From: Chryseobacterium sp. JAH
Lineage (GTDB): Bacteria; Bacteroidota; Bacteroidia; Flavobacteriales; Weeksellaceae
Direction: 5' to 3'
Assembly: GCF_001507335.1 (NCBI RefSeq)
Contig: NZ_LMAH01000012.1
Location: 1 to 64,000, forward strand
Length of the DNA: 64,000 nucleotides
Below, in pieces: positions 18,439-27,258 of the stretch (position 1 is the stretch's first letter; the number at the start of each line of letters is the position of its first letter). The notes under the pieces were generated by a model. The model did no database searches and was not told where the DNA came from. It worked only from the letters and a program-made list of their open reading frames with translations. The translations under genes and the position numbers were made by a program.

Positions 18439-19350
18439 ATGAATATAAATAATTCTAAAATCGTATGTTTTGGAGAAGTTCTCTGGGACATCTTTCCAAT
18501 CGGGTCAAGAGCAGGAGGCGCACCTTTCAATGTTGGGTACAATCTCGGTAAAATGGGAGTAGACGTGCAGATGATCAGCAAAATCGGAAACGATAAACTT
18601 GGCAACCAACTTCTGAATCAGATAAAAAGTTGGAATATTTCTATTGATTTTATCCAGATCGACAATAACAAACCAACAGGAACAGTCATTGCTAAATTTG
18701 ATGAACATGGAGAGGCACATTATGACATTGTAAACAATGTGGCGTGGGATCATATAGAAATTACTGCAGAACAAAATGAGTTGATCAGGTACTCTGATGC
18801 ATTTGTATTTGGGAGTCTTATTGCCAGAAATGAAGAATCAAGAAATACACTTCTTAAACTGATAGAACTTTCAAAATTCAGAGTGTTTGATGTCAATTTT
18901 CGTCCTCCTTTTATAGATTTTGACTTGATTAAAACATTACTCCATAAAGCTCATTTGGTGAAAATGAACAAAGCGGAACTGAGAACCATCATTGAGTATC
19001 TTGGTGAAGATTATATTGATGAAGATCAGAGCATCAAATACATTCAAAGACATTTTGACCTTAATGAGATTGTCCTTACAAAAGGGAGCAAAGGTGCAAG
19101 GTATTTTGTGGGAGACAAAAGTTACAATTTTTCAGCGGTCTCAATTGAGGTTAATGACACCGTAGGAAGCGGCGATTCATTTCTTGCAGGGTTTTTGTCA
19201 AAAAGAATTCAAGATAAATCACCGGAAGAAATTATGAAGGAGGCAGTGTCTCTCGGCGCATTTATTACTTCAAAATCAGGTGCTTGTCCGGATTACACAT
19301 ATGAAGAATTCACGTCATTCAAAGAAGAACATTACGGTCAAACTATTTAA
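18439..19350 (+). CDS. PfkB-family sugar kinase, probable fructokinase
   Basis: 303 residues. The ribokinase/PfkB pattern is clear: GEVLWDIFP and RAGGAPFNVGYNLGKMG (sugar-binding N-terminus), FDVNFRPPF, TKGSKGARYF and the C-terminal signature NDTVGSGDSFLAGFL containing the catalytic aspartate. The GGAPFNVA-like segment is typical of bacterial fructokinases. It should phosphorylate an intracellular ketose with ATP. It is the first gene of a tight operon: 9 bases to the permease, then 1 and 20 bases to the following genes. Confidence 0.88.
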   Translation: MNINNSKIVCFGEVLWDIFPIGSRAGGAPFNVGYNLGKMGVDVQMISKIGNDKLGNQLLNQIKSWNISIDFIQIDNNKPTGTVIAKFDEHGEAHYDIVNNVAWDHIEITAEQNELIRYSDAFVFGSLIARNEESRNTLLKLIELSKFRVFDVNFRPPFIDFDLIKTLLHKAHLVKMNKAELRTIIEYLGEDYIDEDQSIKYIQRHFDLNEIVLTKGSKGARYFVGDKSYNFSAVSIEVNDTVGSGDSFLAGFLSKRIQDKSPEEIMKEAVSLGAFITSKSGACPDYTYEEFTSFKEEHYGQTI

Positions 19351-19359
19351 ATCAATACG

Positions 19360-20604
19360 ATGAATACTGCAAAATTTACAGAGAAGAAATATTATGTCGT
19401 ACTGGCATTTGTTATATCATTATTTTTCTTTTGGGCGATTGCTCTGACGATGGGCGATGTTCTGAACAAACATTTCCAAAATGTTTTGAATATCTCAAAG
19501 TCAAAATCCGGATTGGTACAGCTTTCAATCTTCGGCGCATATGCTTTAATGGGAATTCCGGCGGGACTGTTTATGAAAAAATTTGGATATAAAATGGGTG
19601 TAATCTTAGGATTATCACTTTTTGCCCTTGGGTCATTTCTTTTCATTCCGGCTGCCAATCAAATGTCTTTTAACTTTTTCAGAGTTGCACTTTTCGTTTT
19701 GGCAATGGGAATGGCAACTTTGGAAACTGTCGCACATCCTTTCGTTGCAGCTTTAGGAAATGAAAAAACGAGTGATCAAAGGGTTAATTTCGCTCAGTCT
19801 TTTAATGGTTTAGGCGCAATTATAGGTCCGCTCTTGGGAGGTTATTTTATCTTTGGAAAGTCTGGTTTAAACGATAATTCTTTAGACTCTGTAAAAGATC
19901 TTTACACTTGGATTGGTGTTGTCATATTGACTATAACCGTTATTTTTTCTTTTATTAAAGTTCCAAGTCTGAAAGATCCTCACGCAGAAGATATTGCGAT
20001 TTCAGAACACGAAAATGGAGTAGAGACTTCAGTTTCAGATCCGCACGCACCACTATGGAAGCAGAGACACTTTATTTTTGCCGTGATCGCACAGTTTTTC
20101 AATATCGCTGCTCAAGGTGGAACTTGGGCGTATTTTATAAACTACGGCGTAGAAAAAATGAATCTTCCGGAAATTGAGGCATCTTATTATTTTTCACTAA
20201 GTATGGCAATGATGATGATCGGACGTTTTGTAGGAACATTTTTAATGAAATTTATAGCTCCGAATAAACTTCTTGCCGTTTTCACAACTTGTAATATTAT
20301 TCTATGTTTGATTATTTCTCAAAGTTTCGGTTGGGCATCTTTTATCAGTTTGATTTTATTAAATCTATTCTTAAGTGTAATGTATCCTACTATTTTCAGT
20401 CTAGGTTTGAAACGCTTGGGAAGCAAAGTCCCACAAGCTTCGTCATTTCTGGTGATGGCAATGTTTGGAGGTGCTGTTTTTCCACCTTTAATGGGAAAAA
20501 TTGCTGAGAAAGATATTGCTCATGCATATCTTCTTCCTATTATTTGCTACGTCGTTATCCTATTATTTGCTTTGAATTTTTACAAGCCAAAAACATTTAA
20601 ATAA
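19360..20604 (+). CDS. Sugar:H+ symporter of the major facilitator superfamily (FucP/GluP-like)
   Basis: 414 residues with about twelve membrane helices. Signs of the FucP/GluP group are SLFFFWAIALTMGDVLNKHF at the start, LETVAHPFVAALG and NFAQSFNGLGAIIGPLLGGY in the middle, and AQGGTWAYFINYGVE in the second half. Relatives move fucose, glucose/galactose or fructose with protons across the inner membrane. Its position between the kinase and the porin makes it the inner-membrane importer of the locus. Confidence 0.88.
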   Translation: MNTAKFTEKKYYVVLAFVISLFFFWAIALTMGDVLNKHFQNVLNISKSKSGLVQLSIFGAYALMGIPAGLFMKKFGYKMGVILGLSLFALGSFLFIPAANQMSFNFFRVALFVLAMGMATLETVAHPFVAALGNEKTSDQRVNFAQSFNGLGAIIGPLLGGYFIFGKSGLNDNSLDSVKDLYTWIGVVILTITVIFSFIKVPSLKDPHAEDIAISEHENGVETSVSDPHAPLWKQRHFIFAVIAQFFNIAAQGGTWAYFINYGVEKMNLPEIEASYYFSLSMAMMMIGRFVGTFLMKFIAPNKLLAVFTTCNIILCLIISQSFGWASFISLILLNLFLSVMYPTIFSLGLKRLGSKVPQASSFLVMAMFGGAVFPPLMGKIAEKDIAHAYLLPIICYVVILLFALNFYKPKTFK

Positions 20605-20605
20605 G

Positions 20606-22018
20606 ATGAAAAATTTAAATGTTTTTAAATATAGCTTTTGGTTTTTATTAATCATCAGCCAGATTTACCACGCCCAAATTGTGATTACCAACAAGGATTT
20701 TTCCTTTGGAACAACAGGAAGAATAGGCGTCGGATATTCTCCGAATGCTGATGGGAGAACCGGCAGACAACTGAATCTTAATAATCAAGGCTCATTGGGA
20801 GGAAGAATGGATCAGGGTGATTATGTGGATTTTTTACCAGCATTTCATTTCACTCCAGTTGTCAACGGCGACAGTGAAAAAACCACGAAAATAGATATGC
20901 AGGCGAGATTGAGTTTCTATTCAGGCGGCACTTTTCTGGGGAATGTAGATTCAAAATCCAATCAGGGAATGATCATCGCTTTGCCGGAAGCATTTGTGGA
21001 AGCCAGAAATATTATGGGAAGCGACTGGGATGTCTGGGCTGGTTCGCGATGGTTAAGATATGATGATGTGCATATTGCAGATTATTTTTACTTTGATGAC
21101 CATTCGGCGACGGGTTGGGGTGTGAGACATAAAAATACCAGATTTTCAATGTTTTTTCCGGCAGCGATTGATACCGCGGCCAGTAATTCAACGCCTTATT
21201 CTTACACAAATGTTATTAGTGGTACAAAAAATCTGATCTACAGACAACGTGAAGTTTTTGTTGTAGAACAGACTATTCCATTCAAAAATAATCTTCATAT
21301 GCTAAAACTCCTTGCTGAATTTCATAATGTAGATAAGTCGGGAGAAAAATCAATGGAGCAATATAAATCGGATCAGGGTTGGGTTCTGGGTGTAAAACTG
21401 AATACCAATTTAAAAACAAAAATAGCAGGCTCTTTTAATCAAATATCCGTAAGGTACGGAAGTGGAATAGCAAACGGAGGTGACGGCGGAAATACACAGA
21501 CCTGGCGAACGTATGGTGCTCCCGACGAGGTGAATAAAGCCTATAAAAGTGCCTATTCTTTTACTGCCGTTGAACACATTTTGCTTAACCTTTCCAATAA
21601 ATGGTCAGCCAATGCTTATGCAGTTTATACAATGAGTAAAGGCGGATCTGACAGTAATAACAAAGCAATCAATTACTATCAAAAAGAAATTTTTAACAGA
21701 AAAATTGAATTTAATACGGGCCTTAGAGCAACTTATTATTTTAACAACTGGTTTCACATTCTATCAGAATTACACTTCGCTGCAAGGAAAGACGGAAATC
21801 AAAATACTGCCTCGATGACCAAATTAGTTTTAGCACCAACCATCGTTCCGACTGCGGAAAGGAGTGTTTGGGCGAGACCACATATCCGTTTCATTGCAGA
21901 GGTTTCAAGATATAATAATCAGGCAATAAATAGTTTGTATTCTCCATTTTTACAACAATCTGGTTCTAAGAGATTCGGAACTTACTTTGGCGTGAGAACA
22001 GAATGGTGGATTTTCTAA
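20606..22018 (+). CDS. Maltoporin-like outer-membrane carbohydrate porin
   Basis: 470 residues with a signal peptide (to about residue 24, IYHAQ). The mature start FSFGTTGRIGVGYSPNADGR and GSLGGRMDQGDYVDF, the WDVWAGSRWLRYDDVHIADY segment, and a C-terminus ending in aromatic FGVRTEWWIF fit a LamB-type beta barrel. It would let sugars pass the outer membrane by diffusion. This differs from the SusC/SusD pair usually found in Bacteroidota sugar loci, and suggests small sugars rather than polysaccharide. The start codon follows the permease stop by one base. Confidence 0.82.
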   Translation: MKNLNVFKYSFWFLLIISQIYHAQIVITNKDFSFGTTGRIGVGYSPNADGRTGRQLNLNNQGSLGGRMDQGDYVDFLPAFHFTPVVNGDSEKTTKIDMQARLSFYSGGTFLGNVDSKSNQGMIIALPEAFVEARNIMGSDWDVWAGSRWLRYDDVHIADYFYFDDHSATGWGVRHKNTRFSMFFPAAIDTAASNSTPYSYTNVISGTKNLIYRQREVFVVEQTIPFKNNLHMLKLLAEFHNVDKSGEKSMEQYKSDQGWVLGVKLNTNLKTKIAGSFNQISVRYGSGIANGGDGGNTQTWRTYGAPDEVNKAYKSAYSFTAVEHILLNLSNKWSANAYAVYTMSKGGSDSNNKAINYYQKEIFNRKIEFNTGLRATYYFNNWFHILSELHFAARKDGNQNTASMTKLVLAPTIVPTAERSVWARPHIRFIAEVSRYNNQAINSLYSPFLQQSGSKRFGTYFGVRTEWWIF

Positions 22019-22038
22019 AAAACATTTAAAATAAAAAA

Positions 22039-22875
22039 ATGAAAGTAAAATTGGGAGCGTCATTGTTATCCTGGATAACACCAAACTGGAATCCGGAATC
22101 CGGAAAATATGCCATAGAAAAAACAGCAAAAGCAGGTTTTGATTTGATTGAGATCCTTTTACCAACTTCAATGGAATTCAATTCAAAAGAAGTAAAACAA
22201 CAATTGAAAGATAATAATCTGGAAGTTGTCTGCTCCTTGAATCTTCCTAAAGAAGCGCATATTGCTTTTTATCCCGATGTTGCTGAGAATTTGATTAAAA
22301 AAGCCATTGATAAGACCTCGGAACTGGAAACTGATTTTTTAGGTGGTGTTCTTCACGGTGGAATTGGCGCTTTTACAGGAAATCCTTTGACTGAAAATGA
22401 AGCCGAAATCATTGTTGAAGTCTGGAGCAATGTTGCCGATTATGCTAAAGAAAAAGGTGTGAATATAGGAATTGAACCCATAAACCGTTATGAATCTTAT
22501 GTTTGTAATACCGCAGGAAATGTGTTGGATTTAATTAAGAAAACTGGAAAAGGCAATCTATTTCTTCATCTCGATACTTTCCATATGAATATTGAGGAAA
22601 ATAATTTTTATGATCCAATCATTCTTGCCGGAAATAAACTGAAGCACGTACACATCACAGAATCTCACCGAGGAATGTTGGGAGAAGGAATTGTCAATTG
22701 GACAGAATTTTTCAAAGCCTTGCAAGAAATCAATTTTGAAGGAAATCTGGTTCTTGAAAATTTCTCATCATCAATTCCCGGAATGCAGCAGATGGTTTCA
22801 TTATGGCAGAAATCGAATTATGATGCAGAAGAACTGGCAGAAGGTAGTCTGAGATTTATTAAAAATTATATGTAA
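22039..22875 (+). CDS. Ketose 3-epimerase-like TIM-barrel sugar isomerase
   Basis: 278 residues. The xylose-isomerase-like TIM barrel carries the metal ligands of the D-tagatose/D-psicose 3-epimerase group: E146 (IGIEPINRYE), D179 (HLDTFHMNIEE), H205 (HVHITESHRG) and E240 (LVLENF). E146 and E240 also act as the catalytic acid/base pair in characterised relatives. As the last gene of the fructokinase operon it probably converts an imported rare ketose (allulose or tagatose are candidates) to fructose or another kinase substrate. Xylose isomerase-like hydroxypyruvate isomerase is the main alternative. Confidence 0.85.
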   Translation: MKVKLGASLLSWITPNWNPESGKYAIEKTAKAGFDLIEILLPTSMEFNSKEVKQQLKDNNLEVVCSLNLPKEAHIAFYPDVAENLIKKAIDKTSELETDFLGGVLHGGIGAFTGNPLTENEAEIIVEVWSNVADYAKEKGVNIGIEPINRYESYVCNTAGNVLDLIKKTGKGNLFLHLDTFHMNIEENNFYDPIILAGNKLKHVHITESHRGMLGEGIVNWTEFFKALQEINFEGNLVLENFSSSIPGMQQMVSLWQKSNYDAEELAEGSLRFIKNYM

Positions 22876-22951
22876 CATCAGTTCCGGATTAATGATTTTA
22901 AAAACATCAGTAATAACTTTATAAATACTACTGTTCTCTACCAGACATTTA

Positions 22952-23059
22952 CTAAAGTAATGTTTTAATCGTTAATAAATAAGTGTGCCTTTCATTTTCA
23001 AATACTCTGTAATCTTCCTCTTCTAAGGGACATCTTATTTCAATTACTTTATAAAGGTT
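22952..23059 (-). pseudogene. Short decayed coding fragment
   Basis: 36 minus-strand codons bounded by stops: YKVIEIRCPLEEEDYRVFEN and RHTYLLT. It looks like protein but has no start and no recognisable family. It sits beside the Crp and NDH-2 fragments, in the same run of debris. Confidence 0.3.
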
Positions 23060-23195
23060 GAATCATTTTTATGCTGTCAATCATAAAAGATTTATAGTTG
23101 ATATTTATATTTTTACAATTACTAATTCACACAAGCAGAAGCTAGATTCTATTGTGAAAAATGAGTTTAATCTCTTTTATAATTTTATCTTTTTT

Positions 23196-23273
23196 ATGGT
23201 CATCAGTGAAGAGATCCTTCTTAAAAACGGGGCAGTCATTCAGCAATTTAAAGCTGAACAAACAATTTTCTGA
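23196..23273 (+). pseudogene. N-terminal remnant of a Crp/Fnr-type regulator
   Basis: The frame from ATG 23196 (EEILLKNGAVIQQFKAEQTIF) matches the usual start of Bacteroidota Crp/Fnr proteins, where an E-x-LL-x-x-GA-x-x-x-x-F-x-x-x-x-x-IF segment precedes the first strand of the cyclic-nucleotide fold. It stops right where SEG(D/E) should follow. Nothing of the remaining cNMP or HTH domain is present. The 3' end runs into the opposing NDH-2 fragment. Confidence 0.45.
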
Positions 23274-23453
23274 AAGGAAAACTGATAGATGAAGGTTCTA
23301 TAAAGGCAGTTGCTACTTGATAAATTAAGAGAGGGAAAAGTGATAATTATTTCGGTTAACCAAAGTAATGAGAAACTCATTTGATTTAGTAATAGTTTTG
23401 ATTAAATTAATGACGGCAAATCCTCCTCCTATCACAACAGTATGTTTTTTCAT
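23248..23453 (-). pseudogene. ndh: N-terminal remnant of type II NADH dehydrogenase (NDH-2)
   Basis: The minus strand starts MKKHTVVIGGGFAVINLIK, the FAD-binding motif of NDH-2 (normally GGGFAGxxxA/L), and goes on to ITLVNRNNYHF. A frameshift near 23328 then moves the reading to LLIYQVATAFIEPSSISFPF, the conserved substrate-side segment of this enzyme. After FPFRK the homology ends. About 65 of some 430 residues remain, so it is non-functional. The opposing Crp-like fragment begins at the same point, which marks a deletion junction near 23270. Confidence 0.8.
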
Positions 23454-23658
23454 AATTAGGATATTTTTTGAATGGTATTGCAAAACCCATCGAAGAATAA
23501 GCCCAATATCTATAAAATTCTAATCTGTGGTATCATTTACACTTAGGTGATCATTGTGCTGAATTATTTGAATAGATTCACTGGTTTAATCATATGAGTG
23601 GAAAGCACTTAATTTTTAAGAAATAATAATTTTATACATTTGAAAAAAAAATATAATA

Positions 23659-23937
23659 TTGAACAACAAACTGCAGACAACTTCAGAAGGTCTGATTTAT
23701 ATCAAACCTTCTGTCATTATTACTTTGAAAAAGCCCAACACGATTGAGGGAGCTAAAATATTGGGAAAGCCGATAATTATCAATGCGAATCAAATTTGTT
23801 TTTTAAGTCATAATACGGAAGGAAATGTAACCTATTTTTTGACAAATGGTTTTGAAGTGTCAATGAACATCTTTTTTGATGAAGCACTCAGCATATTAAA
23901 TGCTGCAAAGGCTAATATCATCAAGAGTATTGAGTAA
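23659..23937 (+). CDS. Small protein of unknown family with a paralogue at 39.1 kb
   Basis: 92 residues from a TTG start; no in-frame ATG gives a longer or better start, and the ribosome site is weak. No signal peptide. The segment YFLTNGFEVSMNIFFDEA matches LFMANGFEVSMNVFYYEA in the frame at 39113..39310, so both belong to one unnamed family. Alternating hydrophobic residues suggest a small beta-alpha domain. Its TAA overlaps the ATG of the next gene (TAATG), a sign of translational coupling. Confidence 0.6.
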   Translation: MNNKLQTTSEGLIYIKPSVIITLKKPNTIEGAKILGKPIIINANQICFLSHNTEGNVTYFLTNGFEVSMNIFFDEALSILNAAKANIIKSIE

Positions 23938-24023
23938 TGTATCTGAAAACCCTTTCCATTGAAAAATTTCTGTTTCTTAGTTTTCTCATTTGCCTTCATC
24001 TTTCCTCCTGTAAAAAAGAATAA
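23937..24023 (+). CDS. 28-residue lipoprotein peptide, coupled to the upstream gene
   Basis: The ATG shares an A with the upstream TAA. The peptide is nearly all a lipoprotein signal: basic start, hydrophobic core FLFLSFLICLHL, lipobox LSSC and only KKE after the cysteine. It could be a real tiny lipoprotein of the entericidin or lysis-peptide kind, or the surviving 5' end of a truncated lipoprotein gene. Sequence alone cannot decide; no homologous coding sequence follows. Confidence 0.4.
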   Translation: MYLKTLSIEKFLFLSFLICLHLSSCKKE

Positions 24024-24456
24024 CCCCAAAAAAATATTTAGAAATCATAAATAATGATGCAGCATATTTTTAAAGTTATATTAGTTACCTGTGCAAGAGA
24101 CTTTAAATACAGATTTTTAAAAAGGAAATAGTACACGAAATGTCCTTTTTAATGATCGCTGGCTATGTTTTCGCACTCATGTTACAATTAGATAGTCGCC
24201 GCAATTTTTTTAAAATTACTTAAAAAATTTCTGTTTTTGAGTTGGCAGGGGAGATTTTAAATTGCGTGTTTTTAGCTAGATTACAAGAATAGTTTTACAC
24301 AATTACCGGTCAGAGTATAATAAAATACCAATTTATACGTTATATCACCATACAATCCGGTAACTTGCCGGAAAATTCATCATTCTCCTTAGTCCAACAC
24401 CCGATTTAGCATATCTGTTTGTTCGTACAAAGTAAGTAGATCAAACAAGATATATT
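24024..24456. other. Intergenic region upstream of the desaturase
   Basis: About 430 AT-rich bases. No gene, RNA or clear promoter pair recognised. Confidence 0.4.
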
Positions 24457-25539
24457 ATGTCACAAAAGGTAAAATTTTCGTCCGCTTCGGGTTCTCTTTT
24501 TTATGCAACCGTCAGAAAAAGAGTAGAATACTATTTCAATCAAAATCAGTTAAGTCAGCATGCAAATGCCAAAATGTGGGGCAAGACAATATTTTTCCTT
24601 TCAGGGTTTGTTGCAACGTATGTGGTAATCCTCTCAGGCTTTTTGCCTGGTTGGATGCTCTTACCACTTGCGGTGGTATTAGGTATGTTCAGTGCCTTCG
24701 TAGGTTTCAACGTCTGTCACGATGCTATACATGGAGCGCTCTCAGGAAATAAAAAAGTGAATAAGCTGTTCGGATTTATTTTTAATCTGGTTGGTGCCAA
24801 TCCATATGTTTGGAGTATTACACACAATGTAGTTCATCATACGTATACCAATATCCCCGGGCATGATGAGGATATTGAGGTAGCGCCGGGATTAATCCGG
24901 ATTGCTGAAGAAGACGAAGTCAACTCCATTCAGCGGTACCAGCACTGGTATGCATTTCCACTCTACAGTCTAGCCTCCCTTTCATGGGTTTTCAGGAAAG
25001 ATTATATGAAGTTTTTTCAGAAAAAGATTGGCGCCCATCAGAACAAGCATCCTAAGCTCGAGTACTTTAATTTATTTTTCTATAAGTTACTGTATTACTT
25101 TTTGTTTATTATATTACCACTGTGGGTGCTCGATTTAAGTTGGTGGCAGTTTCTGATTGGCTTTTTGCTCTTGCATATTGCCCAAGGATTAACGATGGGG
25201 CTGGTCTTCCAGCTGGCGCACGTCGTTGAAGGAACCAATTTCCCGATGCCGAACGGAACCGGACAGATAGAGGAGGCATGGGCAGAACACCAGATGCGAA
25301 CCACTGCGAATTTTGCAACGCATAGTAAGCTTGCTGCATTTTTCCTTGGTGGACTAAACAGACAGATCGAGCATCACCTTTTTCCTAAAGTGTGTCACAT
25401 ACATTACGGGGAGATTTCTGTCATTGTAAAGAAGACTGCAATGGAGTTCAATCTGCCTTATATTGAAAATAAGACTTTTTTCTCTGCGCTTCGTTCGCAT
25501 GTGCTGATGCTAAAAAGGTTTGGTAAAGAGGCAAGCTAA
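24457..25539 (+). CDS. Membrane fatty acid desaturase (acyl-CoA/lipid type)
   Basis: 360 residues. The three histidine boxes that bind the di-iron centre are present: H88-D-A-I-H92, H123-N-V-V-H127-H128, and QIEHHLFP near residue 310. Hydrophobic pairs (about 45-85 and 205-245) span the membrane. The QxEHH third box places it with front-end or linoleoyl-CoA desaturase-like enzymes (FADS/DesA type). It introduces double bases-free cis double bonds into acyl chains, which keeps membranes fluid in the cold. Single-gene unit, well separated from its neighbours. Confidence 0.88.
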   Translation: MSQKVKFSSASGSLFYATVRKRVEYYFNQNQLSQHANAKMWGKTIFFLSGFVATYVVILSGFLPGWMLLPLAVVLGMFSAFVGFNVCHDAIHGALSGNKKVNKLFGFIFNLVGANPYVWSITHNVVHHTYTNIPGHDEDIEVAPGLIRIAEEDEVNSIQRYQHWYAFPLYSLASLSWVFRKDYMKFFQKKIGAHQNKHPKLEYFNLFFYKLLYYFLFIILPLWVLDLSWWQFLIGFLLLHIAQGLTMGLVFQLAHVVEGTNFPMPNGTGQIEEAWAEHQMRTTANFATHSKLAAFFLGGLNRQIEHHLFPKVCHIHYGEISVIVKKTAMEFNLPYIENKTFFSALRSHVLMLKRFGKEAS

Positions 25540-25643
25540 TAATTTATTTGTGTTCAGTTTATATTGGCAAAATAATTGTTAACACATTGTACAGAGTAAT
25601 TAACTGTTATTCAATTTTATAAACCAAATCAAATTTTAGTATT

Positions 25644-26264
25644 ATGAAAAATTCAATTCTAACACTGTTGGCATTGTCTGCAATGATGGCATGCAACAAA
25701 AAAGAAAACACAACAGTCGCTGATTCCACGGCAGACAGCACCGCAATGAATGCGCCTGCAGATTCCCCAATGACACTCAATGATTCTGCTACTGTGTCTG
25801 GTGCAGATACAGGATCTACATCTACTGCACTTAACGATCAGGATAAGAAGTTTGTAGATGCAGCCGCAAGGGGCGGAATGATGGAAGTGATGATGGGAGA
25901 GCTAGCTGCTACAAATTCGACGGATGCATCTGTAAAATCATTGGGACAGAAGATTGCGAAGGATCATAAGATAGCTAATGATGAGTTGAAAAAATGGGCT
26001 GCAACAGTCAACTATTCTTTACCATCTTCGATGGACGAAGCACAACATAAAATGCATGCTGATCTGAAAGCAAAAAAAGGGGCTGATTTTGATAAAGCGT
26101 ACGTAGATATGATGCTCAATGACCATAAAAAAGATATTGCAGCTTTTAAAAAACAATCTACAGACGGATCAGATGCTAATCTAAAAGCATTTGCCGCTAA
26201 AACTCTTCCGACTTTAGAAAATCATTTGATGGAGACTGAAAAGGTAAAGACTGCTATCAAGTAG
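25644..26264 (+). CDS. DUF4142 lipoprotein
   Basis: 206 residues. Lipobox MMAC with C17 gives a membrane-attached protein. A low-complexity linker rich in Ser, Thr, Ala and Asp (about 25-70) is followed by a helical DUF4142 domain (about 72-205) with FVDAAARGGMMEVMMGELAA, KIAKDHKIANDELKKWA and MMLNDHKKDIAAF. This ferritin-like four-helix domain is widespread in stress-related secreted proteins; its function is not established. A strong terminator follows at 26292. Confidence 0.88.
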   Translation: MKNSILTLLALSAMMACNKKENTTVADSTADSTAMNAPADSPMTLNDSATVSGADTGSTSTALNDQDKKFVDAAARGGMMEVMMGELAATNSTDASVKSLGQKIAKDHKIANDELKKWAATVNYSLPSSMDEAQHKMHADLKAKKGADFDKAYVDMMLNDHKKDIAAFKKQSTDGSDANLKAFAAKTLPTLENHLMETEKVKTAIK

Positions 26265-26291
26265 AAAATAAATGTTACAAGATATAATTAT

Positions 26292-26323
26292 GGGCTGTCA
26301 ATTTTTGACAGCTCATTTTTTTT
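26292..26323 (+). terminator. Strong rho-independent terminator of the DUF4142 gene
   Basis: Stem GGCTGTCAA / TTGACAGCT with a short T loop, followed by a run of eight T. Confidence 0.9.
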
Positions 26324-26530
26324 GCTGTTCATTCCGGATCGTAGAGTTTTGAACAAATTTGTTAATAATGATTTGCTGATATACAAATATTCTGATTTCC
26401 AATTTTTGAAATTAAATTTCACTGTTCCATCCAATTTTTATTTTCAGGCTATCTATTCTCTCGTCTTTTGAATAGATGATTGAAGGAACACTAATTTCAA
26501 AATGCATAACCGAAAAACATGACATAAGCA

Positions 26531-26560
26531 AACTCTCCAAAGTAAGAACTTCGGAGAGTT
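26531..26560. terminator. Hairpin between convergent genes, probable terminator
   Basis: AACTCTCCAAAGT pairs with ACTTCGGAGAGTT. The flanking T runs are short on both strands. It lies between the DUF4142 gene and the SpoIIAA-like gene, which converge. Confidence 0.5.
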
Positions 26561-26623
26561 TTAAAAATATGTGAAGAATGAAAGAAATATTGTCTTTGAA
26601 AAAGAGTGGGTCTTAGACTCAGG

Positions 26624-27001
26624 CTATCCTTTATGATTCTCAAGTTCGTTACCGTTATTGCACCAGTACATCGCATGATAAACATTATCTTTTGGAAAGA
26701 TCTTGAATCTGTTGCTGTGTAAAGCAGTTATTTTCTGCAGTCGTACATCATCACTCACGATGGCCGCACGATTGCAATGTGCGATGTTATTGAGTGTAGA
26801 CAGCGAACGTGACAACCACAAATCTACATCAGTCTGGGGTGCATCAGTATTTAAGTACAGCAGATAGTTAAGTTCATCGTACTTTGCTACTTTTTTCTCG
26901 ACATGCGGAATAATGATATTTTCAAATTCCAGTTGATCGATATTACCGCTAGCATTGAAAGCTGCAACGTTTTCCGGAGCATCATTGAGTAAAGTAATCA
27001 T
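26624..27001 (-). CDS. SpoIIAA/STAS-like protein
   Basis: 125 residues. It follows the SpoIIAA-like (DUF3478) layout: an N-terminal segment FNASGNIDQLEFENIIIPHV, then KYDELNYLLYLN, a helix with SLSTLNNIAHCNRAAIVSDD, and a C-terminal strand with FKIFPKDNVYHAMYW. These soluble one-domain proteins have a CRAL-TRIO/STAS-like fold; their role is not known and many lie near stress genes. Convergent with the DUF4142 gene. Confidence 0.8.
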   Translation of the reverse strand: MITLLNDAPENVAAFNASGNIDQLEFENIIIPHVEKKVAKYDELNYLLYLNTDAPQTDVDLWLSRSLSTLNNIAHCNRAAIVSDDVRLQKITALHSNRFKIFPKDNVYHAMYWCNNGNELENHKG

Positions 27002-27258
27002 ATTATATTATTTTGGTGTAGCAAACGTGATCAAATATTAAACCATTTTTACAGTTTATGGTCATCAAATTAACCGGGAAAAAAATAAAACAGAAATATA
27101 TACTGAGTTATGCAGTGTAAGAGTAGTTTTTTGTTTCATACTTTTCGCTCAGAACAGACCTCATACTCTTTGTGGTTGTCATTTTAAGCCTTTAAATTTG
27201 TGATAACACCAAAATGTTTTTAAAATTTGATATATATTTAGTTTTCTAAAATTCCGAT

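Noticed and set aside
23320-23390. Plus-strand stretch resembling a continuation of the Crp-like fragment (REGKVIIISVNQSNEKL)
   Set aside because: The minus strand of the same bases is clearly NDH-2, including its conserved NNYHF segment, so the plus-strand similarity is accidental.
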